Part shown: positions 1 through 8,663 of the stretch, one piece after another
Layout of the letters: every line of letters begins with the position of its first letter
Position numbering within the stretch: position 1 is the first letter of the stretch
Origin: CAWIMX01 sp963792785
GTDB taxonomy: Bacteria > Acidobacteriota > Vicinamibacteria > Vicinamibacterales > CAVVIG01
Direction: 5' to 3'
Length of the DNA: 64,000 nucleotides
NCBI GenBank assembly: GCA_963792785.1
Contig: CAWBXO010000004.1
Coordinates: 186,001-250,000, forward strand
Notes under the pieces: model-generated
Told to the model about the DNA's origin: nothing
The model's database searches: none
What the model saw: only the letters and a program-made list of their open reading frames with translations
Translations under genes and position numbers: made by a program

Positions 1-1102
1 CAGTGAAATCCGCGAGCGTGCGCACGGGTAGGAACTCGTCGACGTAAGGCAGAGCCGCCTGGAGGCCCCGTGTCAGCGGCGCGTAGCCTTCGGTGCCGAT
101 GAGCGGATTGAGCCAGATGAGGCGGTGGCAGCTTCGCTGCAGGCGCGCGACCTGATCGCGCAGGACCTCGGGATCGCCGCAGTCCCACCCGTCGGAAATC
201 AGCAGGACCACGGGCCCCTGCGTCAGCACGCGCCTCGCCCACCGGCGGTGGAACTGCGCGAGCGCGGGGCCGATCCGCGTCCCGCCCGACCAGTCGGGCA
301 CCTCGCGCGACACCGCGGCCACCGCGGCGTCGACCCGGCGGATGCGCAGCTGCCGGGTGACGCGCGTGAGCGTAGTCGAGAACAGGAACGCCTCGACGCG
401 CGCGTGGTGCTGCTCCAGGCCGTGCGCGAAGTGCAGCAGCAGCCGCGAGTACCGATCCATCGATCCGCTGACGTCGCACAGCACGACGAGCGGCCGAGGC
501 CGCCGGCGGCGGCGCTGCCTGGGCAGCGTGAAGACGTCGCCGCCGGTGCGGACGCTCTTCGCCAGCGCGCGGCGCAGGTCGATGCGCGATCCGCGCCCGC
601 GCTCCCATCGTCTCGTCCGCCGCAGGCCTGGCGTCCACCTCAGCCGGTCGAGCGCGGCACGGGCCCGCGCGAGTTCGTCGGCCGAGAACTCCGCGAAGTC
701 CTTGCGCGCAAAGCCGCCGCTCTCGCTCCAGGCGCGCATCGCCCCGGATGTCGAATCCTCATCGCTCTCGTCCTCGGCCCCGGCCGGCTCGATCCGCACG
801 GCGGTCGCCTGGGCGCCCGGACGGGCTGGTTCCGGCGGCAGCGCCGGCAGGGGGAGCGCCGCGGCGACGCCTTCCGCGTCACGCTCGCGCCAGAACGCAT
901 CGAAGAGCGCGGCAAAGGGCGCGATCTGCTCGTGACGTGAGACGAGCAGCGCCTGACACGCATGAAACACGTCGTCGCGGGATTGGACGTCGACCACCGA
1001 GAGCGCATCGACGAGACCGAGCATGCGGTCCACCGGCACGTCGAACCCGGCGCGCCGCAGCACGCGGCCGAACCGCAGCAGGTTTCCGACGAACTCAGGC
1101 AC
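1..1102 (-). CDS. VWA domain protein, CoxE-like (partial at window edge)
   Basis: The open frame starts at a GTG (1102) and runs off the left edge of the window, so the 3' end is missing. The translation begins MPEFVGNLLRFGRVLRR and has a helical N-terminal half. A von Willebrand factor A domain follows, with a clear MIDAS motif DVSGSM after a basic stretch and later LLISDGWDCGD. This is the layout of CoxE/YehP-type VWA proteins that partner MoxR AAA ATPases in metal-cofactor insertion or complex assembly (family knowledge). The start overlaps the stop of the upstream moxR-like gene by 8 bp, so the two are probably co-translated. The client enzyme is not visible here. Confident on domain, not on substrate. 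Confidence 0.85.
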   Translation of the reverse strand, partial: MPEFVGNLLRFGRVLRRAGFDVPVDRMLGLVDALSVVDVQSRDDVFHACQALLVSRHEQIAPFAALFDAFWRERDAEGVAAALPLPALPPEPARPGAQATAVRIEPAGAEDESDEDSTSGAMRAWSESGGFARKDFAEFSADELARARAALDRLRWTPGLRRTRRWERGRGSRIDLRRALAKSVRTGGDVFTLPRQRRRRRPRPLVVLCDVSGSMDRYSRLLLHFAHGLEQHHARVEAFLFSTTLTRVTRQLRIRRVDAAVAAVSREVPDWSGGTRIGPALAQFHRRWARRVLTQGPVVLLISDGWDCGDPEVLRDQVARLQRSCHRLIWLNPLIGTEGYAPLTRGLQAALPYVDEFLPVRTLADFT

Positions 1103-1997
1103 GGTGCCGCGCCGCGGCCCGGGCGACGACGCCGGCCAGTCCGTCGCCGCGGAGGGTCTCGAGGTCTTCTTTCGCCTTCAGCACCACGCCGAGCGTCTCC
1201 TCGAGCGCCGGCGCGTCGGCGGCCTGCCGGTCGAGCGCGACCAGGGCGGCGACCCAGTCGAGCGTTTCCGACACGCCTGGCACCTTATAGAGATCGATGC
1301 CCCGCAGCTCCTGCACAATTGCGGTGACCTGCTCCGCCAGCCGCGCCGCCGCCTGCGGCACGCGCGCGCGCACGATCGCCACTTCCTTCTCGAACGACGG
1401 GTAGTCGATCCACTGGTAGAGGCAGCGCCGCTTGAGCGCGTCGTGCACTTCGCGGGTCCGGTTCGACGTGAGGATCACGAGCGGCGGCTCCGTCGCGCGG
1501 ATCGTGCCCAGCTCGGGGATCGTGATCTGGAACTCCGCGAGCAGCTCGAGCAGATACCCCTCGAACTCCTCGTCGGCCCGGTCGATCTCGTCGATCAGGA
1601 GGACGGCCGGGCGCGTGCGGGCCGGGTCGATCGCCTGCAGCAGCGGGCGCTTGATGAGGAACGTCTCGCTGTAGAGGTCGCGGCGGGTGGTCTGCCGATC
1701 GAGATCGCCGGCCGCGTCGAGAATGCGCAGCTCGACCATCTGGCGCGCGTAGTCCCACTCGTACACCGCGTGGCTGATGTCCAGGCCCTCGTAGCACTGC
1801 AGGCGGATGAGATCGGCGTCGAGCGCGGCGGCGGCCGCCGCGGCGAGCGACGTCTTCCCCACGCCGGCCTCGCCCTCGAGGAAGAGCGGCTTGCCGAGGC
1901 GCAGCGCGAGGAACAGCGACATGGCGAGGCCGCGGTCGGCGACGTAACCGCGATCCGCCAGCCGGCGCTCGAGATCGGCGATGGAGGGAGTGGCGAT
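1095..1997 (-). CDS. MoxR-family AAA+ ATPase
   Basis: AAA+ ATPase of about 300 residues. It has Walker A GEAGVGKT, Walker B VLLIDEIDRAD, a sensor-1 region VILTSNRTREVHDALKRRCL and an arginine-rich C-terminal lid, all typical of MoxR chaperones. It presumably acts with the adjoining VWA protein, whose start it overlaps. The start is odd. Homology suggests translation begins near ATPSIADLERRLADRG, but the only codon there is ATC (1995-1997), and a -10-like TATACT lies 6 nt upstream as in leaderless genes of this window. The first in-frame ATG (1922) would remove about 25 conserved residues, and in-frame upstream starts would run into the divergent cytochrome gene. A base error at the start codon is possible. 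Confidence 0.85.
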   Translation of the reverse strand: MATPSIADLERRLADRGYVADRGLAMSLFLALRLGKPLFLEGEAGVGKTSLAAAAAAALDADLIRLQCYEGLDISHAVYEWDYARQMVELRILDAAGDLDRQTTRRDLYSETFLIKRPLLQAIDPARTRPAVLLIDEIDRADEEFEGYLLELLAEFQITIPELGTIRATEPPLVILTSNRTREVHDALKRRCLYQWIDYPSFEKEVAIVRARVPQAAARLAEQVTAIVQELRGIDLYKVPGVSETLDWVAALVALDRQAADAPALEETLGVVLKAKEDLETLRGDGLAGVVARAAARHRA

Positions 1998-2003
1998 GGG
2001 CCG

Positions 2004-2009
2004 AGTATA
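2004..2009 (-). promoter_or_regulatory. Candidate -10 of moxR-like gene
   Basis: TATACT on the minus strand, 6 nt before the proposed ATC start of the MoxR gene. No Shine-Dalgarno is visible, which fits a leaderless transcript. No good -35 was seen. Confidence 0.4.
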
Positions 2010-2063
2010 GCCCGAGTGAAACGCCGAAGGCCCTCGCCGGAATCGTCCTCGAGCCGCCAGGGT

Positions 2064-2072
2064 TGATATACT
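2064..2072 (+). promoter_or_regulatory. Extended -10 of cytochrome c fusion gene
   Basis: TGATATACT forms an extended -10 (TG, one base, then TATACT). The transcript would start near 2079 and include the Shine-Dalgarno GGGAGAG at 2101-2107. Confidence 0.5.
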
Positions 2073-2115
2073 CTCCCCAGTCGCACGTTCAACCTTGACA
2101 GGGAGAGACACAGAC

Positions 2116-3312
2116 ATGCGGGGACGGATCACGAAGACGATCGGCGCGCTCGGGGTGGGCGCCGCCGTGGCGGTACTGGCGACGTTAGGCGTGCAGGACC
2201 TGGATGCCGCGCAGGCGCCCGCGGGCACGCGGTCGGTGAACGACGGCGTCTACAGCTCGTCGCAGGCGCGGCTCGGCGAGGGCCAGTTCCGGGACCTCTG
2301 CTCGTCGTGCCACACGATCGATCAATTCACCGGCCAGGCGCTGCTCGACGCGTGGGCCGGGCCGCTCGATCCCTTCTTCGACATCATGCGGACGACGATG
2401 CCCGATGACAACCCGGGCAGCCTCTCGCCGGAATCCTACGCCAACGTGATCGCCTACTTCCTCAAGGCGAGCGGCTACCCCGCTGGCAACGACGATCTGG
2501 TCGGCTCGATCGAGGCAATGCACGCCATCACGCTCGTTGCCCCGGGCGCGGCCCCGGCCCCGGCCGCGGCGCCGGCTGCGGCTCCCGCGGCGGCCCCGGC
2601 GGCCGCGAGTGGCGCGGCCCCGGCCCGGTCGACCGCCGAGGTGCGGTTCCAGCTCGACCTGCACGTCAACGAAGCGGCGCTGACGCCGCTGCTGCCCCCG
2701 GGCTTCACCTTGAGCGTGGCGACGCAGGGTCCGGCGAAGGACGCCAACCTCCGCGCGATCTTCGTCGACGAGCTGACGATCAATGGACCCGACGGGGCGC
2801 CCGTCGGCAACGGCTCGAACCGGCTCGTCTTCCTCGCGGCGCCGGTGAAGGATCCCAGCGGCGCGAACGCGCAGCTCGTGATCGGCGGCCTCACCGCCGA
2901 TCCCGCGGCCGCGCCGGGCCCCTTCGGCAACTACCTCGCGGCCACGCAGGCGGACATGAAGCGCACCGTGACCGGCTCGGGCACGAACGTCACCGAGTCA
3001 CAGGACTGGGTCTTCCAGGCCGCGAGCGGCGAGCACCTCGAGATGCACATCACCTTCGCGCGCGGCGCCGGCGCGCGCCGGCCCGCGTCCAACGCGACCT
3101 ACTACTCCGCGAAGGACCCGTCGATGAAACAGGTGGCCAGTCAGGAGCAGGTGCTCGAGATCCTGCGCAACCCGACGACGAACCCGCCGGACAAGGTGAC
3201 GGCGTTCTCGTTCAAGGGATCCGGCGGCACGTACGCGAAGCTCTTCGACGGCTCGGAGAAGCCCGCGAGCTGGGACAACATCGTCTGGATGATGCGGGCG
3301 GTCGCGCCGTAG
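2116..3312 (+). CDS. Secreted mono-heme cytochrome c fused to an unrecognised C-terminal domain
   Basis: The protein has 398 residues. The start at 2116 is chosen because GGGAGAG sits 8 nt upstream; an in-frame ATG at 2095 has no ribosome site. An N-terminal signal peptide runs to about residue 33. A class-I-like cytochrome c domain follows, with heme motif CSSCH at residues 62-66 and methionines near residues 93-98 as possible axial ligands. An Ala/Pro-rich linker (about 140-170) leads to a roughly 225-residue beta-rich domain beginning RFQLDLHVNEAALTPLLPPG. That opening vaguely recalls acetoacetate-decarboxylase-like barrels, but I cannot assign it. The protein is probably periplasmic. The heme part could pass electrons to or from the C-terminal domain (inference). 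It is transcribed divergently from the MoxR gene. Confidence 0.8.
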   Translation: MRGRITKTIGALGVGAAVAVLATLGVQDLDAAQAPAGTRSVNDGVYSSSQARLGEGQFRDLCSSCHTIDQFTGQALLDAWAGPLDPFFDIMRTTMPDDNPGSLSPESYANVIAYFLKASGYPAGNDDLVGSIEAMHAITLVAPGAAPAPAAAPAAAPAAAPAAASGAAPARSTAEVRFQLDLHVNEAALTPLLPPGFTLSVATQGPAKDANLRAIFVDELTINGPDGAPVGNGSNRLVFLAAPVKDPSGANAQLVIGGLTADPAAAPGPFGNYLAATQADMKRTVTGSGTNVTESQDWVFQAASGEHLEMHITFARGAGARRPASNATYYSAKDPSMKQVASQEQVLEILRNPTTNPPDKVTAFSFKGSGGTYAKLFDGSEKPASWDNIVWMMRAVAP

Positions 3313-3326
3313 CGCCGCCCGCCCCC

Positions 3327-3812
3327 TCACCGCGCCGGCGCGCCCGGCTGCGGAATCTGCGTCGTCTTCACCGGACCGATGCCGATGATCTGCACGGTGA
3401 CGGCTTCGTCCTTCGCCATGTCGTAGTGGTGGCCGTTCGGCGGCTCGTAAATGAAGCTGCCGACCGGAACCCGCTCCATGTGGTCGGGATCGTAGACGTC
3501 AGATTTCTCGCCGGTGGACACCCACCACGTGCCCTTGATGACCGTGATGTAGCGGGCCTGATCGTGGAAGTGCGGGTGGCTCCCCTGCCCCGGCGGAAAC
3601 GTGATGCGAACCACGTAGATCCCCGGCTTGCTCGGATCGCCCACGATGTTGATCGACCGCCCCTCGACCTTCGCGAGCGCCTCGGGCGTCGCCGTGAGGA
3701 ACCCTTCGGCATCCGGCGTGATCGACTGCGCGGCCGCCGGTGCGCCGAACGCCGCGACGAGCGCGAGCGCGCCGATCGCGGCGCCTAACAGGTGAATCGT
3801 CCGTCTCCGCAT
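3327..3812 (-). CDS. Secreted cupin-domain protein
   Basis: A 161-residue protein with a cleavable signal peptide (about residues 1-28, ending AAAQ). It carries a single cupin barrel with metal-binding histidines in GSHPHFHDQ and a second motif around NGHHYDM. A good Shine-Dalgarno AGGAGG lies 6 nt before the ATG. It resembles the cupin at 18978-19484 closely (shared DPSKPG, HFHDQAR, VIKGTW), so the two are paralogues. Such periplasmic cupins often bind a divalent metal; the reaction is unknown. It stands alone, tail-to-tail with the cytochrome fusion gene only 14 bp away. Confidence 0.8.
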   Translation of the reverse strand: MRRRTIHLLGAAIGALALVAAFGAPAAAQSITPDAEGFLTATPEALAKVEGRSINIVGDPSKPGIYVVRITFPPGQGSHPHFHDQARYITVIKGTWWVSTGEKSDVYDPDHMERVPVGSFIYEPPNGHHYDMAKDEAVTVQIIGIGPVKTTQIPQPGAPAR

Positions 3813-3844
3813 CGCTGCCTCCTAAGAGTCCGTCTGATGATCCG

Positions 3845-4267
3845 TCACGCCGGACCGAGCGTAACTTCGAGATGGGCCGTGTCGCGCACCGAGAACTGCC
3901 GGTGGCGAATGATCCGGGCGTACGGCACGACGACGAGCGTCGTGGCGTCCCCTTCGCGATCGTGATGCAGGTTGACCGTGGCGTGGCCCGGGCGCGCGAG
4001 CGCGGCGGCGTCGGCGTCGTTCACGAAGCCGATGATCAGCGCTTCCCCGGCGACCCGGTGCAGCTCGAAGCTCCGGTACCGGAACGTTCCGAACAGCGGC
4101 GCCGCGATCGCCGGCGAGTAGCTGAACCCGTAGACGCCGTCGGGCAGCTCCTTGACACTGGCGCCTTCCTCCCGGGGCTCGACGAGGCGCACCCCATGCT
4201 CCCGGCGCAGCGCCTCGCGCGCCTCCACGCCCGACCCGTCGATGTTGGTAATCGTCGTTCTCGACAC
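3845..4267 (-). CDS. Hypothetical protein, last gene of an SDR operon
   Basis: A 140-residue protein starting at a GTG (4267), 8 bp after the SDR stop codon. I do not recognise the family. There is no signal peptide or membrane segment. The sequence looks mostly beta (YGFSYSPAIAAPLFGTFRYR, then GHATVNLHHDREGDATTLVV). Reading from further upstream gives a longer frame, but that part is a shadow of the SDR gene. It is co-transcribed with the SDR and the DUF3089 hydrolase upstream. Confidence 0.6.
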   Translation of the reverse strand: MSRTTITNIDGSGVEAREALRREHGVRLVEPREEGASVKELPDGVYGFSYSPAIAAPLFGTFRYRSFELHRVAGEALIIGFVNDADAAALARPGHATVNLHHDREGDATTLVVVPYARIIRHRQFSVRDTAHLEVTLGPA

Positions 4268-4275
4268 GTGCGCCC

Positions 4276-4965
4276 CTACGCCTCTTTCCAGGGATTGTTG
4301 GCGAACACGGCGAGCTCGGGCCACAGCACGCGGCGCGGCATGCCGAGCGCCGCCAGAATGGTCGCGGCGATGTCGTCCGCGTAGAGCTTGTTCGGATTGT
4401 CCCGCCCGGTCTTGCCGTCGAAGTTCGTCTGCACTTCCGACGGGCACAGGCACGTCACGCGGATCCCGTGCGGGCGGAGTTCGGCCTGCCAGCATTGCGT
4501 GATGCCGCGCACCGCCCACTTGCTCGCGGCGTACGGCGTGCCCGCGGCGCCGCCCTTCATCCCCGACGTCGACGCGATGTTGATGATGTCGCCCTCGCCC
4601 CGCGTCTTCATGAGCGGCACGACCCGGTTCGTGATGTCCACCAGGCCGAACACGTTGGTCTCGAACATCCGCCGCATCTTCTCCACATCGAGCGCGCCGA
4701 TCTCACCGCGGTACGCGTAGCCCGCATTGTTCACCAGCACGTCGATCCCGCCCATGCGCTCGCGGCACGTCTCGACGACGCGGGCGTTGTCCGCCGCCGA
4801 GGTGACGTCGGCCCGCACCCCGGTCGCCCCGGTCGCCTTCGCCACCTCGTCGATGCGCGCCTGATCGCGGCCCGTGAATACCACGTCGTGCCCGGCCCGG
4901 CGCGCCGCCGCGACGACGGCCGCGCCGATGCCCTGGCTCCCGCCCGTGACCAGCACGTGCGCCAC
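4276..4965 (-). CDS. Short-chain dehydrogenase/reductase (SDR)
   Basis: A 229-residue classical SDR. The cofactor motif TGGSQGIG is near the N-terminus, NNAG follows at the end of beta-4, and the catalytic tetrad region is ASTSGMKG followed by YAASK. The fold binds NAD(P)(H); the substrate cannot be told. The GTG start (4965) overlaps the TAG stop of the upstream DUF3089 gene by one base, indicating translational coupling. The longer open frame upstream lies inside that gene and is rejected. The protein appears cytosolic. Confidence 0.88.
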   Translation of the reverse strand: MAHVLVTGGSQGIGAAVVAAARRAGHDVVFTGRDQARIDEVAKATGATGVRADVTSAADNARVVETCRERMGGIDVLVNNAGYAYRGEIGALDVEKMRRMFETNVFGLVDITNRVVPLMKTRGEGDIINIASTSGMKGGAAGTPYAASKWAVRGITQCWQAELRPHGIRVTCLCPSEVQTNFDGKTGRDNPNKLYADDIAATILAALGMPRRVLWPELAVFANNPWKEA

Positions 4966-6143
4966 TAGCGGCCCGCCTTCGCCGCGTACGCCTTCGCCTC
5001 CTGGCCGATCACGTCGACCAGGTTGCCCATCACCAGGTTCACGTCGATCAGGTGCAGGCCCCAGTTCGCCTGCGGACGCGCGCCGCCGATATCGCCGGTG
5101 ATGTCGTCCACGCGCGGATCCGCCGGGTCGCCGTGCACGGTGACCTCGAGGTAGTTCGCGTTGGCGTTCGTCGCGCAGGCGGCCGTCAGCAGGCCCGGCG
5201 CGCTTACCCACGGCGTGTCGATGGTCTTGCCCTCGGCCCACGGCTTCACGGGAAGCGTCCCGGTGATCGTGCGGCCGTCGGCCGCGAGATACGCGTGGAG
5301 CGCCCCGCTCCCGCCGCCCAGCGCGGCCGGGTTCACGCACGCGGCCTCCTGGCCCGGCTCCGTCACGTGGCCGAACAGCGTGTTCTCCGGCGGCTGCAGC
5401 GTCGAGCGGAAGGTCGAGAAGACGATCACGCAGCCCGTGTCGGTGGCCTTGTGGCACAGCGGAATCGTCTTGAATGCGCCGCCGACGTCCTTGCCCTTCG
5501 GCACCGCGATCGTCGTGCCAGGGATGATCGCCGAGACGAGGCGCGCCTGGATTGGCTTGCCATCGATCTCCTGCCGCATCAACTCGGCCAGGATGAAGGA
5601 GCCCTGCGAGTGCCCGATCAGGACGACGCCGCGGCCCTGGTTGTCGTGCTCGAGGTAATACCGCCACGCGTCGCGCACGTCGTCGTACGCGAGGCCGCGA
5701 TCGAGGCCGGGATCGGGACCGGCCGCCATGCGGCGCATCAGCCCGGCGAGCGTCACCTGGCGGTAGAGCGGCGCGTACTGGCGGCACACCGAGCCCAGCC
5801 GCGCGAACTGCTGGTGCACGACGTTGATCTCGGCCGGGTCCGCCGTCATGTCGCTGTTTTCCGTCCGGTCGGTCGAGACCGTCGGATACACGTAGAAGCA
5901 GTCGATCGGGGCGTTCGAACTGGCCGACCACGTTTCGCGCGTGGTCGCGCCGTTGGCGGCGACGACCGTCGTGGTCTCGTCGATGTCGCAGGCGCTGCCC
6001 GTCTGGCCGGGCCGGCACAGCCAGGCGTCGGCCTTGCTGTAGTCGTTCGGCGAGGGAGCGGCCGCGGGAGCCTGGGCGCGCGCGCCGGCTCCGGGAGCCA
6101 GCAGGGCGAGCACCGCGAGCGAGGTGGCGAACGGCTTGAGCAC
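4965..6143 (-). CDS. Secreted DUF3089 alpha/beta-hydrolase-like protein
   Basis: A 392-residue protein with a signal peptide (about 1-23). FYVYPT appears early and the nucleophile elbow is GHSQGS, the hallmarks of DUF3089 lipase-like proteins of the alpha/beta hydrolase fold. It has several cysteine pairs, consistent with export. The GTG start has GGAGG 5 nt upstream. It is probably an ester or lipid hydrolase in the periplasm (family inference). It is the first gene of a three-gene operon with the SDR and a small unknown protein. Confidence 0.8.
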   Translation of the reverse strand: MLKPFATSLAVLALLAPGAGARAQAPAAAPSPNDYSKADAWLCRPGQTGSACDIDETTTVVAANGATTRETWSASSNAPIDCFYVYPTVSTDRTENSDMTADPAEINVVHQQFARLGSVCRQYAPLYRQVTLAGLMRRMAAGPDPGLDRGLAYDDVRDAWRYYLEHDNQGRGVVLIGHSQGSFILAELMRQEIDGKPIQARLVSAIIPGTTIAVPKGKDVGGAFKTIPLCHKATDTGCVIVFSTFRSTLQPPENTLFGHVTEPGQEAACVNPAALGGGSGALHAYLAADGRTITGTLPVKPWAEGKTIDTPWVSAPGLLTAACATNANANYLEVTVHGDPADPRVDDITGDIGGARPQANWGLHLIDVNLVMGNLVDVIGQEAKAYAAKAGR

Positions 6144-6225
6144 GGAAGCCTCCAGAAAGGAAACCGAAACCTGCTTACATTACGCTGGACGCAGACGCCG
6201 GGCAAGCCGGCCGTGGTCGGCCCTA

Positions 6226-7452
6226 TTAGAACGTACGGCCCACCGTGATCGTCAGCGGAATCTTCACGGCGGCGTTGCTCGTGAACATGTTCCCGTTCGA
6301 GAAATGCTTGATGCCGAGCTCCACGGAGTACTTGCGGTCGCGGCCGATGAAGGCGCCGCCGGCGAGCAGATCCTGGAACGTGAAGCGCGCTCCCGTGTCG
6401 CGGCCGTCGAGCGTGCGCCGCGAGAGGTAGCTCGGCCCCGCCACCGAGTAGGTGACGTAATAGTCGGCCGCGGACGACCGGTGGACGAAGAACCGCAGCA
6501 ACGGGTAGATCGAGAACGTCCGGAACACGTCCTTCTCGACGTTGCTCTTCCACGTCGAGAAGCTGGCGCCGAGATCGAAGGCGAAGCGCGTGCGCGTGTG
6601 GAAGAGGTTGCGCTCGTAGGCCACGGTGACGCCGCGTCGCGTCTCGACGTCGCCCGACCAGAACACCGGGACCACGTGGGAGAAGAAGCCGTTCGGCCCG
6701 TAGGACAGCACGCTCGTGGAATAGCCCAGGCGCGCCGCCTGCAGGGGAAACAGGACGCCCGCGCCGCGGTTCGCCGCGACGCGCTCGGGCGGCAGCGGCC
6801 GCATCCAGAAATGGATGCCCGCCGTGACGAGCTGCATCGCCGGCTGGCTCTGGCTGGCGCGCCCCGGCAGGACGGTCAGGCCGGCCACGAGATCGATCGT
6901 GTCGCGCAGGTGATAGTCGATGCCGGCCCCGACCAGGGGCGCCGCGAAGTGCGCCGAGCGCACGATCGCCACGCCGTCGACCGCCACGCCGAAGCGGCTG
7001 GCGATCCCCAGCCCGGCTTCCCCCCAGACGGACACGCGACGCGTGACCGGCCAGCCCGATCGGAGCGTCACGCCGCCGAAGGCCTGCGACACCTGGCGCA
7101 CCGCCTGGTCGCCGTTCACGTCGCGGTAGCGCACGTAGCGCACCGGCCGCATGTAGGTGGCCTGCACCGAGACGCGCGGCGAGAACTGGTGGCCGAAGAG
7201 ATCGATGCGGACCGCCGGGTGCGGCGTCTCGACCGACGTCGCGTGAAACCCGGGCTCGAGCTGGCGCTCCGTGAAGTGGTAGCCGATCAGGCCGAGGCTC
7301 CCGCCGAAGTACGAATTGGCGAGCAGCGGCGGATATTGCGTGCGGGTGTCGACCGGAGCGGCCGGGCGCGCCTGCGCCAGACATCGTGGCACGACGCCCC
7401 CGCACAGGACGGCGGCGATCAGGACCGACGGGACCATCGGACGTCGCGGCAT
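6226..7452 (-). CDS. Outer-membrane protein with C-terminal PagL-like (acyloxyacyl hydrolase) domain
   Basis: A 408-residue protein with a signal peptide (ends LAQA) and a chain rich in alternating hydrophobic strands. The C-terminal half ends in GIKHFSNGNMFTSN, which fits the HxSN...N active-site pattern of lipid A 3-O-deacylase PagL (His and Ser of the catalytic triad), and closes with an aromatic residue (VGRTF), as outer-membrane barrels do. It is more than twice PagL length; the N-terminal 180 residues look like another barrel segment. The start at 7452 has GGAGAG 5 nt upstream. Likely role: trimming of lipid A acyl chains, or another barrel protein sharing the motif. Confidence 0.7.
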   Translation of the reverse strand: MPRRPMVPSVLIAAVLCGGVVPRCLAQARPAAPVDTRTQYPPLLANSYFGGSLGLIGYHFTERQLEPGFHATSVETPHPAVRIDLFGHQFSPRVSVQATYMRPVRYVRYRDVNGDQAVRQVSQAFGGVTLRSGWPVTRRVSVWGEAGLGIASRFGVAVDGVAIVRSAHFAAPLVGAGIDYHLRDTIDLVAGLTVLPGRASQSQPAMQLVTAGIHFWMRPLPPERVAANRGAGVLFPLQAARLGYSTSVLSYGPNGFFSHVVPVFWSGDVETRRGVTVAYERNLFHTRTRFAFDLGASFSTWKSNVEKDVFRTFSIYPLLRFFVHRSSAADYYVTYSVAGPSYLSRRTLDGRDTGARFTFQDLLAGGAFIGRDRKYSVELGIKHFSNGNMFTSNAAVKIPLTITVGRTF

Positions 7453-7526
7453 CGCTCTCCTCAGAACGCCGGGGAGCGGCCATTCTACGCTACACTGCGA
7501 GGATGAGGAGAGAGGAGGAGGCACGC

Positions 7527-8624
7527 ATGATTCTGACCAATCCGGGATCGCGAACGGCAGGCATCGCCGCCGCCGTCGCCGCCCTCTGCCTGGCCGCGGC
7601 GAGCGCCTTCGCGGGCGCGCCGCCCGCCGGCGCGCATCCCGATCTGTCGGGCACCTACGACGCCGCCACCATGACGCCGCTCGAGCGGCCCGCGCAGTTC
7701 GCCGGCCGGCCCACGATGACGCCCGAAGAGGCCGCGGCCGCCGAACAGCACGAGGCGCAGCGCGAGGACCAGGGCGCCGCGCCCGACGCGGCCGACCGCT
7801 CCGCCCCGCCCGCGGGCGGCGACACCTCCCCGACCAACAGCTACCTCGAGCGCGTGTTCCGATCCGGCGGCGGCACCGTCGGCGGCTACAACCTCTTCTG
7901 GATCTCACCCGGCACGCAGTACGCCACGGTGAACGGCGAGAAGCGCACGTCGATCGTCGTCGACCCGCCCGACGGCCACGTGCCGCCGCAGAACCAGGAG
8001 GCGCGCGACCGCAACGCGGCCATCCTGTCGCGGCGCATCAGCCCCGACGCGGCTGAGGGCGCCTCCGGCGGCCCGCGCTCCGCCTTCGACGATCCCGAGG
8101 CGCGCCCGCTCGCCGAGCGCTGCCTGCTCGGCTTCGGCTCGACCTCGGGCCCGCCGACGCTGCCGAACTACTGGTACAACAACCTCAAGCAGATCGTGCA
8201 GACGCCGGGCTCGGTCATGATCCTGAACGAGATGGTGCACGACGCGCGCGTCGTCCGGATGGACGCCGCGCACCTGCCGCCGACCATCCGCAAGTGGATG
8301 GGCGACTCGGTCGGCCACTGGGAAGGCGACACCCTCGTCATCGACACCACGAACTTCACGGACAAGACCCAGTTCCGCGGCGCGTCGGACCAGCTCCACG
8401 TCGTCGAGCGCATCTCGCGCATGAACGACAAGGCGCTGCTCTATCACTTCACCGTGGACGACCCGGCCACCTGGGATCGGCCCTGGAGCGGCGAGTATCC
8501 GTGGGTCGCCACGGACGAAAAAGTCTACGAATACGCCTGCCACGAGGGGAACTACGCGCTGGAGGGCATCCTGCGCGGCGCCCGGCAGGAAGACAAGGAC
8601 GGGACCGGCCGCTCCGAGAAATAG
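7527..8624 (+). CDS. Secreted protein of the WEGDT family (paralogue of 26578-27549)
   Basis: A 365-residue protein starting at 7527 with GAGGAGG 6 nt upstream. It has a signal peptide (to about residue 32). I know of no assigned function. Conserved blocks are MTPLERP near the N-terminus, AERCLLGF, LNEMVHDAR, WMGDSVGHWEGDTLVIDTT, and YEYACHEGN near the end. The same blocks in the same order occur in the protein at 26578-27549. The many Asp/Glu/His residues in the core suggest a metal or ligand site, but this is inference. Both are single genes. The stop codon lies inside the loop of a terminator hairpin. Confidence 0.8.
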   Translation: MILTNPGSRTAGIAAAVAALCLAAASAFAGAPPAGAHPDLSGTYDAATMTPLERPAQFAGRPTMTPEEAAAAEQHEAQREDQGAAPDAADRSAPPAGGDTSPTNSYLERVFRSGGGTVGGYNLFWISPGTQYATVNGEKRTSIVVDPPDGHVPPQNQEARDRNAAILSRRISPDAAEGASGGPRSAFDDPEARPLAERCLLGFGSTSGPPTLPNYWYNNLKQIVQTPGSVMILNEMVHDARVVRMDAAHLPPTIRKWMGDSVGHWEGDTLVIDTTNFTDKTQFRGASDQLHVVERISRMNDKALLYHFTVDDPATWDRPWSGEYPWVATDEKVYEYACHEGNYALEGILRGARQEDKDGTGRSEK

Positions 8625-8633
8625 AGCGGCCGG
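8605..8633 (+). terminator. Hairpin enclosing the stop codon
   Basis: Perfect 10-bp arms CCGGCCGCTC and GAGCGGCCGG around a 9-nt loop that holds the end of the coding frame and the TAG. There is no U-tract. It lies between convergent genes and could serve both. Confidence 0.6.
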
Positions 8634-8658
8634 CTAACGGCTATTGGCTAACGGCTAC
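8631..8658. repeat. Heptamer array, 4 degenerate units (CGGCTAA type)
   Basis: Successive 7-mers CGGCTAA, CGGCTAT, TGGCTAA, CGGCTAC between two convergent genes. One of several locus-specific 7- or 8-bp arrays at gene ends in this window. Confidence 0.8.
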
Positions 8659-8663
8659 AATCG

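Noticed and set aside
125..940. Long plus-strand open frames opposite the VWA and many other genes
   Set aside because: Arg/Ala/Pro-rich shadows of real genes in GC-rich DNA; no domains or ribosome sites.
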